NCBI GenBank assembly: GCA_022340265.1
Contig: JAJDOH010000130.1
Coordinates: 1 to 53,142, forward strand
Direction of reading: 5' to 3'
DNA: 53,142 nt
From: Deltaproteobacteria bacterium
Lineage (GTDB): Bacteria > Desulfobacterota > DSM-4660 > Desulfatiglandales > Desulfatiglandaceae
A program made the position numbers and the translations under genes. This document shows positions 37,889 to 46,361 of the stretch, in pieces. A model generated the notes under the pieces. The model was given only the letters and a program-made list of their open reading frames with translations, did no database searches and was not told the DNA's origin. The number at the start of each line of letters is the position of its first letter. Position 1 is the first letter of the stretch.

Positions 37889-37934
37889 TGACGCATAGTT
37901 ACGATACAGCTATATTGTAGTCATATCGTATCGA
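37889..37934 (+). promoter_or_regulatory. Promoter and dyad operator of the bam operon
   Basis: TTGACG (37889-37894), 17-bp spacer, TATATT (37912-37917). A dyad TACGATA...TATCGTA (37901-37931) with an inner CTA/TAG pair covers the spacer and -10 box, so a bound dimeric repressor would block polymerase. The operon begins 110 bp downstream. Confidence 0.6.
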
Positions 37935-38046
37935 AAATTTTTAAAGACCATTTCACATTTGGACGTTTTTTTTCTGGTTCAGAATCAAAATCCTTGCAAC
38001 CCCGGAATTCACGGCATGAGTTCGGGTAATTTAAAAGGGGAAAAAA

Positions 38047-40056
38047 ATGAGGTACGCAGAAACCGGGTTTAATTTGGAAATTGACCTATCCCGAGGCAGC
38101 ATTGAGAGGGTGGCAACAGACCCCAAAGAAACAGAGCTTTATCTGGGGGGACTGGGAACGAACGCCAAAATATTGTGGGACAGGGTTCCCCCAGAAGTTG
38201 AACCATTTTCTCCCGACAATGTGTTGATATTCGGCGCAGGCCTTTTGTGCGGCACACCGGCCACCGGTTGTAACCGCACCATTGTCTCCACCATTTCGCC
38301 TCAGACGCAACTGATGGCATTTTCTATGATGGGGGGATTCTTTGCCCCTGAGTTGAAATACGCCGGTTACGACAAGATTGTCCTTCGCGGGAAATCCCCC
38401 GATCTGGTTTACATCTGGATAAAGGACGACAAAGTCGAAATACGGGACGCCTCCCACCTGCACGGCAAGGGGTCCGTTGAGACGGCGGAAATTCTCAGGC
38501 AGGAATTAAAGGAGCCGAAAGCCCAGGTCGCGGCCATCGGTTTGGCCGGTGAAAACAGGGTCTACTTTGCCTCCATCGAACAGGGACGGTCCAGCGCCAG
38601 TCGTGGCGGGATCGGCGCCGTCATGGGAGACAAAGGGGTTAAAGCGATCGTGGTTCGCGGCACAAAGGACATTAATCTGGCCCGGCCACCCGAATTCCTG
38701 CAGCTGTGCAACGAAGTGATGGAGTATATCAAATTCCGGAATGAAAACCCCATCAAAGGGGTCATGCCCATTCTGGCAGGCCTGGGATCCCCCCAGGAAA
38801 TGAAGGTGCACGATGAGAAGTGGCATACCGAAAATTTCATGTGGGGCAACTCCCGCCTTCGCAGAAAGGATTTCTGGTCCGACGAAATCGCCAGGGAATG
38901 GATGGAGACCATGGAGACCATGCGGACGCGGCTCATCAGCTGTTTTAACTGCCCCATGACCTGCGGTGCCACCATTACCCCCCCAGGGAAATCCACTTAT
39001 ATGATGAAGTGTTTTACCAAGCTGACCTACACCATGGCGGCCATGAGCGATCTTGAATTCGGCCTCGGCATTGCGCAAAGCGCTACGGAGTACGGGGTGG
39101 ACGGCTTCTCGGCCCCACAGGTCATGGCCTTTGCTCTGGAGCTTCTGGAAGAAGGGATTCTCACCGACAAGGACTTCCCGGATATGCCCGAAGACAGTGA
39201 AGGTAGGTTCTACTACTTGCTGGATAAAATCGTCCGACGGGAAGGGATCGGAGACGTCCTGGCCAACGGCACCTACTGGGCTGCCAAAGAGATCGGAAAA
39301 GGCGCGGAAGCATTTGCTCACAACACCATCAAGAAACATGAGCAGCTGCCCCTCAAGCTCTCCATGCTGAATCCCATCTATTTTCTCATGTATTCCACCG
39401 GTGAGAAAATCAATATCACGCAGATCGAGGGGCAGTTTCCCCAGGCGCCCTTTCCCAAAAAAGAGCACCGGGAAAAATTTACGGAGGACTGGATCCAGGT
39501 GCCTGATGACAAATTCAAGCAGTATTTCATCGACTGGGAACTGCGCGGCGACAACTCCATCCCTTATTATCCGACACCTGAAATGTGCTGCGATATCGTG
39601 GACTGGCAGGAGCGGATGCACTACATCGATGACGCCCTCGGCATGTGCGCCGGGTTGAGCTCCTTCCCTTTGAAACCACCATATCACATCCACAATTACC
39701 CGAAGTTTATCTCCGCGGGCGCGGGCATTGATATGGATGAGGAGAAACTGACCCAGGCGGCCAAGCGATACCGGACCCTGGTGAGGGCCATCAACATCCG
39801 AAGGGGCATGAGACGGAAAGACGACGCGCCGCCGGCCAACCATTGGAAGAAGCGATTTCCCGAACTCGAAAAGGAACTCCTGGACACCTATTACCAATAT
39901 AAGGGATGGAACGACCAGGGGATTCCGACCCCGGAGGCTCTGCACGAGCTGGGGCTGGATTATGTCGCCGAAGACTTCGAAAAGAGGGGGATCTACAATG
40001 ATACGGATGAAACACCTTCCAAAGAGACCTCGGCGGAAAAAGAGAAGGAGGTGTAG
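38047..40056 (+). CDS. bamB: Class II benzoyl-CoA reductase, tungsten catalytic subunit BamB
   Basis: 669 residues of the aldehyde:ferredoxin oxidoreductase fold. The N-terminus (MRYAETGFNLEIDLSRG), the GLLCGTPATGCNRTIVST block, the SISCFNCPMTCG cluster-binding region and the active-site region QEMKVHDEKWHTENF agree closely with Geobacter BamB as I remember it. The subunit holds a tungsten-bis-pyranopterin and a 4Fe-4S cluster and reduces benzoyl-CoA to a cyclic dienoyl-CoA without ATP. AAGGGG precedes the ATG. It heads an eight-gene operon. Confidence 0.95.
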   Translation: MRYAETGFNLEIDLSRGSIERVATDPKETELYLGGLGTNAKILWDRVPPEVEPFSPDNVLIFGAGLLCGTPATGCNRTIVSTISPQTQLMAFSMMGGFFAPELKYAGYDKIVLRGKSPDLVYIWIKDDKVEIRDASHLHGKGSVETAEILRQELKEPKAQVAAIGLAGENRVYFASIEQGRSSASRGGIGAVMGDKGVKAIVVRGTKDINLARPPEFLQLCNEVMEYIKFRNENPIKGVMPILAGLGSPQEMKVHDEKWHTENFMWGNSRLRRKDFWSDEIAREWMETMETMRTRLISCFNCPMTCGATITPPGKSTYMMKCFTKLTYTMAAMSDLEFGLGIAQSATEYGVDGFSAPQVMAFALELLEEGILTDKDFPDMPEDSEGRFYYLLDKIVRREGIGDVLANGTYWAAKEIGKGAEAFAHNTIKKHEQLPLKLSMLNPIYFLMYSTGEKINITQIEGQFPQAPFPKKEHREKFTEDWIQVPDDKFKQYFIDWELRGDNSIPYYPTPEMCCDIVDWQERMHYIDDALGMCAGLSSFPLKPPYHIHNYPKFISAGAGIDMDEEKLTQAAKRYRTLVRAINIRRGMRRKDDAPPANHWKKRFPELEKELLDTYYQYKGWNDQGIPTPEALHELGLDYVAEDFEKRGIYNDTDETPSKETSAEKEKEV

Positions 40057-40058
40057 CC

Positions 40059-40607
40059 GTGGCTGAGAAAAAGAAGAAGGTCGTTAAAACCATCAAAGTT
40101 GACGCAGACAAATGCAACGGTTGCAGGGCCTGTGAGGTCATCTGCTCGGCCTTTCACGCCGCGCCCAAATACAGCAGCAACAACCCGGCCAGATCCCGTA
40201 TAAAGGTGAATCGGCATCCGCTGAAAGACATTTACGTGCCCGTGTACGCGGGCGAGTATACCGCTTCCGAGTGTGCCGGCAGGGACAAATATGTGATTGA
40301 CGGAAAGGAATACGAAGAATGCGCCTTTTGCAGGGCTTCCTGCCCATCCAGGGATGATTTCAAGGAGCCCGATTCAGGTCTCCCCCTGAAATGCGACATG
40401 TGCGAAGGGGAAGACGAACCCTTGTGCGTCAAATGGTGTCTGGTGGACGCCCTCTCCTACGAAGAAAGGGAGGAGGACGTGGAGGAGGAAGAAAGTCCCG
40501 AGCAAATGGAGATCGGACTGGAAGCCTTGGCTAACGAATACGGACTGGAGAAGATCATGGAGACCGCTGCCCGTATGTCCAGGGCAAAGAAGGGCGAAGC
40601 GGCATAG
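40059..40607 (+). CDS. bamC: Benzoyl-CoA reductase iron-sulfur subunit BamC
   Basis: 182 residues, a polyferredoxin-like protein with cysteine groups CNGCRACEVIC, ECAFCRASCP and KCDMCEGEDEPLCVKWC, enough for about three 4Fe-4S clusters. BamC pairs with BamB as the electron entry to the tungsten site. The GTG start has AAGGAGG upstream, overlapping the bamB stop. The tail (EEREEDVEEEESPEQ) is strongly acidic. Confidence 0.92.
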   Translation: MAEKKKKVVKTIKVDADKCNGCRACEVICSAFHAAPKYSSNNPARSRIKVNRHPLKDIYVPVYAGEYTASECAGRDKYVIDGKEYEECAFCRASCPSRDDFKEPDSGLPLKCDMCEGEDEPLCVKWCLVDALSYEEREEDVEEEESPEQMEIGLEALANEYGLEKIMETAARMSRAKKGEAA

Positions 40608-40714
40608 GTACAACCCTAAATGGTTCATGCAAAGATTCTCTTATTTTTTGAGAGAGACAGCCGGGGATTAAGGCACAAAAATATTAAGGCGAAACAAGAG
40701 GTTTAATAGAGACC

Positions 40715-41866
40715 GTGGAGAGTGTAGCCGATTACAAAGAGATCATAGATGTCATCAAGGAGAGCGGTGGTGACGCTTTTAAGAGATGCTTCCAATGCGG
40801 ATTATGCGATACGGTTTGCCCGTGGAACAGGGTGAGATCCTTCAGTATGCGAAAGCTGGTGCGACAGGCCACTTTCGGATTCACGGAAATTGAAAGTGAA
40901 GAGATGTGGCTTTGTACCACCTGTGGAAGATGCCCCCAGCAGTGTCCAAGGGACGTTCAACAGATTGAATCGGGCGTCGCGCTGAGACGGGTCGCCACGG
41001 AATACGGGGTTTTTCCCAATTCCGTTAAACCCATCCGGACCGCCAGCGGAAGCCTCATCGGCGAAGGGAACCCCCTGGGTGAAGAAAGAAAGAACCGCGG
41101 CGAGTGGGCAAAGGGCCAGTCGGTTAAAACATTTTCCGAAGAGATGGAAATTCTCTACTTCCCCGGCTGTTATCCGAGCTTCGACCCGCGCGCCAAGAAG
41201 ATCGCCACGGCCACCGCGAAAATCCTGAACCAGGCCGGTGTGGATTTTGGAATTCTGGGATCCAAGGAGAATTGTTGCGGCGAAAGCATTCGCAAAACCG
41301 GTGATGAGGAGCTCTTCAAACGCCTGGCCAAGGAAAACATCAAAACCTTTATCGATAACGGGGTGAAAAAGATCGTTGTTTCCTCCCCCCATTGCTATCA
41401 CACCTTCAAAAACGAATACCCCCAATTCATGGTAAATTTTGACGTCATCCACATGACGGAGTATTTATTTGAGCTCATCAACCAAGGGCGGCTCGAACCC
41501 ACCAAACCCTTTGAAAAGAAAATTACGTACCATGATCCCTGTTACCTGGGCCGGCATAACGGCATCTTTGACCAACCCCGTGAGATCCTGAAAAGAATCC
41601 CCGGTCTAGAACTCATTGAAATGCCGGATACACGGATCGACAGTCTCTGCTGCGGAGGGGGCGGGGGAAGGGTCTGGATGGAAACCCAAAAAGGAGAACG
41701 GTTCGGCGACCTCAGAATTGATCAGGCCATGGAAGTGGGCGCCGAATTGCTGGTGACCGCCTGCCCCTACTGCATTACCATGTTTGAAGACAGCAGGGTG
41801 ACCATGGGGGTGGACGAAGAAATAGAAATCAAGGATATCACGGAGATCATACAGGAAACGTTATAG
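40715..41866 (+). CDS. bamD: Heterodisulfide-reductase-like iron-sulfur subunit BamD
   Basis: 383 residues. An N-terminal two-cluster ferredoxin part (CFQCGLCDTVCPW, CTTCGRCPQQCPRD) is joined to two CCG-type domains (ENCCGESIRKTG near residue 188, CCGGGGGRVW near 312), as in HdrD/GlpC-like proteins. CCG domains carry unusual 4Fe-4S clusters in Hdr. In Bam complexes this subunit links the flavin module to BamBC. A 107-bp gap with no gene separates it from bamC. The GTG start has only a weak ribosome site. Confidence 0.9.
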   Translation: MESVADYKEIIDVIKESGGDAFKRCFQCGLCDTVCPWNRVRSFSMRKLVRQATFGFTEIESEEMWLCTTCGRCPQQCPRDVQQIESGVALRRVATEYGVFPNSVKPIRTASGSLIGEGNPLGEERKNRGEWAKGQSVKTFSEEMEILYFPGCYPSFDPRAKKIATATAKILNQAGVDFGILGSKENCCGESIRKTGDEELFKRLAKENIKTFIDNGVKKIVVSSPHCYHTFKNEYPQFMVNFDVIHMTEYLFELINQGRLEPTKPFEKKITYHDPCYLGRHNGIFDQPREILKRIPGLELIEMPDTRIDSLCCGGGGGRVWMETQKGERFGDLRIDQAMEVGAELLVTACPYCITMFEDSRVTMGVDEEIEIKDITEIIQETL

Positions 41867-41899
41867 GGAACCTTAGAACTCTGGTAAGGATATAAAGAA

Positions 41900-44800
41900 T
41901 TGGAAAAAGAACAGATTGAACAGCTTTGCAGCAGTTTCACAAAGAGCGATTTCGGCGATGTGATGGTTGTCGGCGGCGGGGTCAGCGGTATTCAGGCCTC
42001 CCTCGATCTGGCCACCGCGGGTTTTAAAGTCTATCTGGTTGAGGAGGCGCCGAGCATCGGCGGGCATATGGCCCAGCTTGACAAAACGTTTCCCACCAAT
42101 GACTGCTCCATGTGAATCCTTTCACCTAAACTGGTCGAGGTCGGCCGGCATCCAAACATAGAGGTCCTGACGTATACGGAAGTGGATCGTGTGGAAGGCA
42201 AAGCAGGTGACTTCCAGGTAACCCTTGTCAAAAAGCCCCGATACATCATCGAAGACAAGTGTACCGGTTGCACCACCTGTGTGGAGTATTGTCCGGTGGA
42301 ATATCCGGACCCGTTCAATCAGGGGATAAGCCAAAACAAAGCGACCCATGTGTACTTTTCCCAGGCCATTCCCCTGGTGGCCTACATTGATGAAAGCTGC
42401 ATTTACCTGAAGGAAAAGAAGTGCCGTATCTGCGAAGGCGTGTGTCAGAACGATGCCATCGATTTGACCCAGACGGCCGAAAAGATAGACGTCAACGTGG
42501 GCGCCATCATTCTTTCCTCCGGCATAAAACCGTACAACCCTGAAGTGAAGGCTGAATATCGCTACCGAGAGTTTGAAAACGTCGTCACAAGCATGGACTA
42601 TGAACGGCTGCTCTCCTCCACCGGGCCGCACGAAGGTCAGGTGCTTCGCGCTTCCGACGGTAAACATCCCAAAAAAGTGGCCTGGATTCAATGCGTCGGT
42701 TCCAGACGGGTGACCGAAGGGGACAACAGCTATTGCTCGGGGGTTTGCTGTACCTACACCCAGAAACAGGTGATTCTCACGAAGGATCATGATCCCGAAG
42801 CCGAATGCACCGTATTCCATAATGATATCCGTTCGTTCGGCAAAGACTTTGAACGATACTTTCAGAGGGCGGAACAACTTCCCGGCGTTGAATTCATCAG
42901 AAGTTATGTATCCATCGCAAAGGAAGATCCCGAAACCAAAAACGTTTTTTTGCGGTACGCCACCGCCGATGAAGGGGTCAAAGAAGAAGAATTCGATATG
43001 GTGGTCTTGTCCGTGGGATTGAATCCGCCCCAGGAGAATAAGGAACTGGCGCAAAAATTCGGAATTGCGCTAAACGCCCACGGTTTCTGCCAGGCGAGCC
43101 ATACCAACCCCATTCAAACCACCCGGCCCGGCATCTTCGTGAGCGGCGCCTTTCAGGGACCCACCGATATCCCCGAGTCGGTCTTTACGGCCAGCGGTGC
43201 GGGCGCTCAGGTGGGGGAATTCCTCGATTACCGCCGGGACAAACTGGCCAAAGAGCGGGAATATCCGCCGGAACGGGACGTCTCCGGAGAAGCGCCGAAA
43301 ATCGGCGTCTTCGTATGTCATTGCGGCGCCAATATTTCCAGTGTCGTTGATGTGCCGTCCACCGTTGAATATGCCGAGACCCTTCCCAATGTGGTCTATG
43401 CGCAGGAGCAGCTCTTTTCATGCGCCACCAATTCCGCCAAGGAAATAACGGATCTGGCCAAGGAAAAAGGCCTCAATCGCGTGGTCATCGCCGCCTGCTC
43501 ACCCAGAACCCTGGAACCCCTCTTCCGGGACACCCTCAGGGAAGCGGGACTCAATCAGTACTATTGCGATATGGCCAATATTCGAGAACACTGTTCCTGG
43601 GTCCATTCCAAACAGAAGGAAGAGGCCACCCAGAAAGCCCAGGATATTGTCCGCATGAGTGTGGCGCGAGCGCGCTGTCTGGAGCCTTTGCAGGAGTTCG
43701 ATCTCCCCGTGGACAAGGCTGCTCTGGTGGTGGGCGGCGGTATCGCCGGCATGACCTGCGCCCTTTCCATCGCAAAGCAGGGGCACGATGTCTATCTTCT
43801 GGAAAAAGATAAAGAACTCGGTGGGATGGCCAGACGACTTCACACCACACTTGAAGGGATGGATGTTCAGGCATACCTGAAGGATCTCATTCAAGCGGTC
43901 TATCACAACCCCCTGATCCATGTGTCCCACGGGGCCCACATTAAAGATGTCTCCGGGTATGTGGGAAATTTCATCACCGCGGTGGAAACGGAAACCGGCG
44001 TCAAAGAAATCAAACACGGCGCATCGGTCATCGCCATCGGTGCCGATGTCTACACACCCACCGAATACCTTTACGGAGAAGACGAGAAGGTGGTAACCCA
44101 CGTTGAACTGGGTGAATTGATCGCACAGGAAGGCGAAAAAGTTGCGTCCGCTCAGAGCGTGGTGATGATCCAGTGCGTCGGCTGCCGAAACGAGGACAGA
44201 AACTACTGCAGCCGTGTCTGTTGCACCCACGCCGTTAAAAACGCCCTGAATCTGAAAAAGGTGAACCCTGAAATGGACATTTACATCCTCTTCAGGGATA
44301 TGAGGACCTACGGGTACAGCGAGGACTATTACCGGGAAGCCTCGGAAAAAGATGTCAAGTTCATCCGGTATACGCCGGAAGACCCACCCCAGGTGGAAGC
44401 CACCACAGCGGAAGGGCGACCCGTCATCCAGGTGGCCGTGACCGATCCCATCCTGGGTCAGAAGATTGCCCTTCATGCCGATGTGCTGTCGCTTGCGGCG
44501 GCCGTCATTCCTTCCGCATCCACCCAGGAAATCGCGGCACACTTCAAGGTCACCCTGAGCCCCGATGACTTCTTTAAGGAAGCCCACGTGAAACTGAAGC
44601 CGGTCGAGTTTGCCGCCGACGGTGTTTATCTATGCGGAACAGCCCATTATCCAAAACACATAAAGGAAAGCGTTAACCAGGCCTACGGTGCCGCCGGAAG
44701 GGTTCTGACGCTCTTGTCAAAGGAGACAGTCATCGCGTCGGGTTCCGTTTGTGAAGTCAATGACAACGACTGTGTATCCTGCGGGGCCTGTATTACGGCC

Positions 44801-45022
44801 TGCACCTATGGCGCCATCGAATTCCGCCAGACGGAACAGGGGAGAAAGGCCTGGGTCAATCCGGTCCTTTGCAAAGGAGACGGGCTCTGTAATGCCAAAT
44901 GCCCCACCAATGCCATCGTCCTGAAACACTTCACCGATGAAGCGCTTTTGAGCCAGATTGATGCGGCGTCCACCCAGGAAGAAATCTTAGAACAAATGGA
45001 TATGGCGGTCGGCGATGTCTAG
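41900..45022 (+). CDS. bamE: HdrA-like FAD subunit BamE, selenoprotein (in-frame UGA)
   Basis: About 1040 residues if UGA at 42113-42115 is read as Sec72. The frame is the same before and after it, and NDCSM[19 protein letters not shown] is continuous with HdrA proteins, where a cysteine stands at that place. FAD-binding GGGVSGIQ lies near residue 26, ferredoxin motif [12 protein letters not shown] near 120, a second FAD half [12 protein letters not shown] near 620, and [11 protein letters not shown] near 957 with [10 protein letters not shown] near 992. The protein therefore has duplicated HdrA-like halves, as in Geobacter BamE. Start is TTG with AAGGA upstream. Without Sec insertion only 71 residues would be made. 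Confidence 0.88.
42113..42148 (+). promoter_or_regulatory. UGA (Sec72) and candidate SECIS hairpin of bamE
   Basis: UGA is followed after 15 bases by a stem, CUGGUCG (42131-42137) with CGGCCGG (42142-42148), and an AGGU loop. The loop resembles the AGGU of the E. coli fdhF SECIS that SelB binds. Confidence 0.65.
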
Positions 45023-45070
45023 ACACATGCCATTGAACGCTGGAAAGACCCACAGAGGAGGAAACAACGG

Positions 45071-45838
45071 ATGAGTGCGGATTTTGAATTTACACCCAGA
45101 ATACTCGGTTTTGTATGTCACTGGTGAGCGTACGGTGCCGCTGACCTGGCTGGAGTTTCCAGACTTCAATATACAAGTGAAATCAGACTGATTCGTGTCA
45201 TGTGTTCCGGTCGCATAGACCTGGAGTTTCTGCTCAGGGCTTTCGCCAACGGCCAGGACGGCGTGTTCGTGGGAGGGTGCAAGCTGGATGAATGCAATTA
45301 CGTCACCCACGGCAATTACGATGCTTTGGCCAACGTATACCTGTGCCGGAAAATAATGGAGCGGATCGGCCTGAACCCTGAGCGGTTGCGTATCGAATTC
45401 ATGTCCGGTGCCGACGGCGGCCTGCTGGTGGACGTCACCAATGACTTCGCCCGACAGGTGAAGGGGTTGGGACCCATCGCCGAAGGCGAAGGGATTGACC
45501 GGCAGGTTTTGAACTTCAGAATCGACGCTGCCAGAAAACTGGTCCCTTACATCAAACTGGTGGAACGGGAACGATTAAGAATGCCCAAGAAAGAGAAGAA
45601 AGCTTATCACGAATTTTTCACCAGCGAAAAATTCGACCGGCTTTTTGATGAGTTGGTGGGCAATCAACTGGCGGTCAGTCAGATCATGAGCCTCCTTCAG
45701 AACAAGCCCCTTTCCACCGGTGAAATCGCCGAGGCTTTGGATTTGAACCCGTCTGAAATTGCGAAATACATCAGCAGTTCATCGCGGCAGGGACTCGTGA
45801 GATACGATGAGGACGCCAAGCGCTATGCCCTCGTTTAG
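45071..45838 (+). CDS. bamF: MvhD-like subunit BamF, selenoprotein (in-frame UGA) with C-terminal winged helix
   Basis: About 255 residues if UGA at 45125-45127 is Sec19. MSADFEFTPRILGFVCHW-Sec-AYGAADLAGVSR is continuous in one frame and matches MvhD proteins, which have CxxC at that place. RVMCSGRIDLEFLLRAF and GVFVGGCKLDECNY continue the 2Fe-2S MvhD domain. The C-terminal 65 residues (SQIMSLLQNKPLSTGEIAEALDL...SRQGLVRYDEDAKRYAL) look like a winged helix. MvhD passes electrons to HdrA; BamF presumably does so to BamE. Geobacter BamF is a known selenoprotein. A plain ORF search finds only the part after 45200. Confidence 0.87.
45125..45162 (+). promoter_or_regulatory. UGA (Sec19) and candidate SECIS hairpin of bamF
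   Basis: CUGGA (45150-45154) pairs with UCCAG (45158-45162) around a GUU loop, 22 bases after the UGA. The stem is short, so the pairing is less certain than for bamE. Confidence 0.4.
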
Positions 45839-45899
45839 GGTGAACCGTGCCCTCGGTAGGGTAGTTCGAAGAAAACAGGAAAACTAGGACAAGGGTCTT

Positions 45900-46352
45900 A
45901 TGGATAACGATAGAATCGATCAGATTATTGACAAACACGGGACCGAACCCAGTTCGCTGATTCAGGTCATGCTTGAGATTCAGAGCGAAAACAACTGGCT
46001 TCCCAAGGCGGCACTGGACCGGATCAGCGAAAGACTGGACGTTCCCTTAGCCCGGATACTGCATATTGCAACCTTTTACAAGGCGTTCAGCCTGGTTCCC
46101 AAGGGACGGCACGGCATCCATATCTGCGTGGGGACCGCCTGTCACGTTCGGGGCGCCAGCCGCATTCTGGACACGGTGCAAACCAAGACGGGCATCAAAC
46201 CTGGCGAAACGGACCTGGATTTGAAGTTCAGCCTGGAGGTTGTCAACTGTCTCGGCTGCTGCGCCTTGGGGCCTGTCATGGAAATCGACGGAAAGACCCA
46301 TGGCAAAATGACGCCGGGTGAAACGGCAGAAGTGTTAAAAAACTATGAATAG
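45900..46352 (+). CDS. bamG: NuoE-like 2Fe-2S subunit BamG
   Basis: 150 residues of the thioredoxin-like 24-kDa family. Cluster ligands are CVGTACHVRG and, 40 residues on, CLGCCALGP. It matches the NuoE/HydC-like subunits that work with NuoF in NAD(P)H chemistry. It follows bamF after 61 bp and precedes bamH by 9 bp. Confidence 0.92.
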   Translation: MDNDRIDQIIDKHGTEPSSLIQVMLEIQSENNWLPKAALDRISERLDVPLARILHIATFYKAFSLVPKGRHGIHICVGTACHVRGASRILDTVQTKTGIKPGETDLDLKFSLEVVNCLGCCALGPVMEIDGKTHGKMTPGETAEVLKNYE

Positions 46353-46361
46353 GGCAAAATC

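Noticed and set aside
38506-39945. 479-codon minus-strand ORF inside bamB
   Set aside because: It is antisense to a strongly recognised gene, with residue use (many F, G, H, V) typical of a codon shadow.
42116-42181. BamE and BamF as broken pseudogenes
   Set aside because: The frames on both sides of each UGA are the same, the missing residue is a conserved cysteine in both families, and the rest of the operon is intact. Selenocysteine explains this better than two nonsense mutations.
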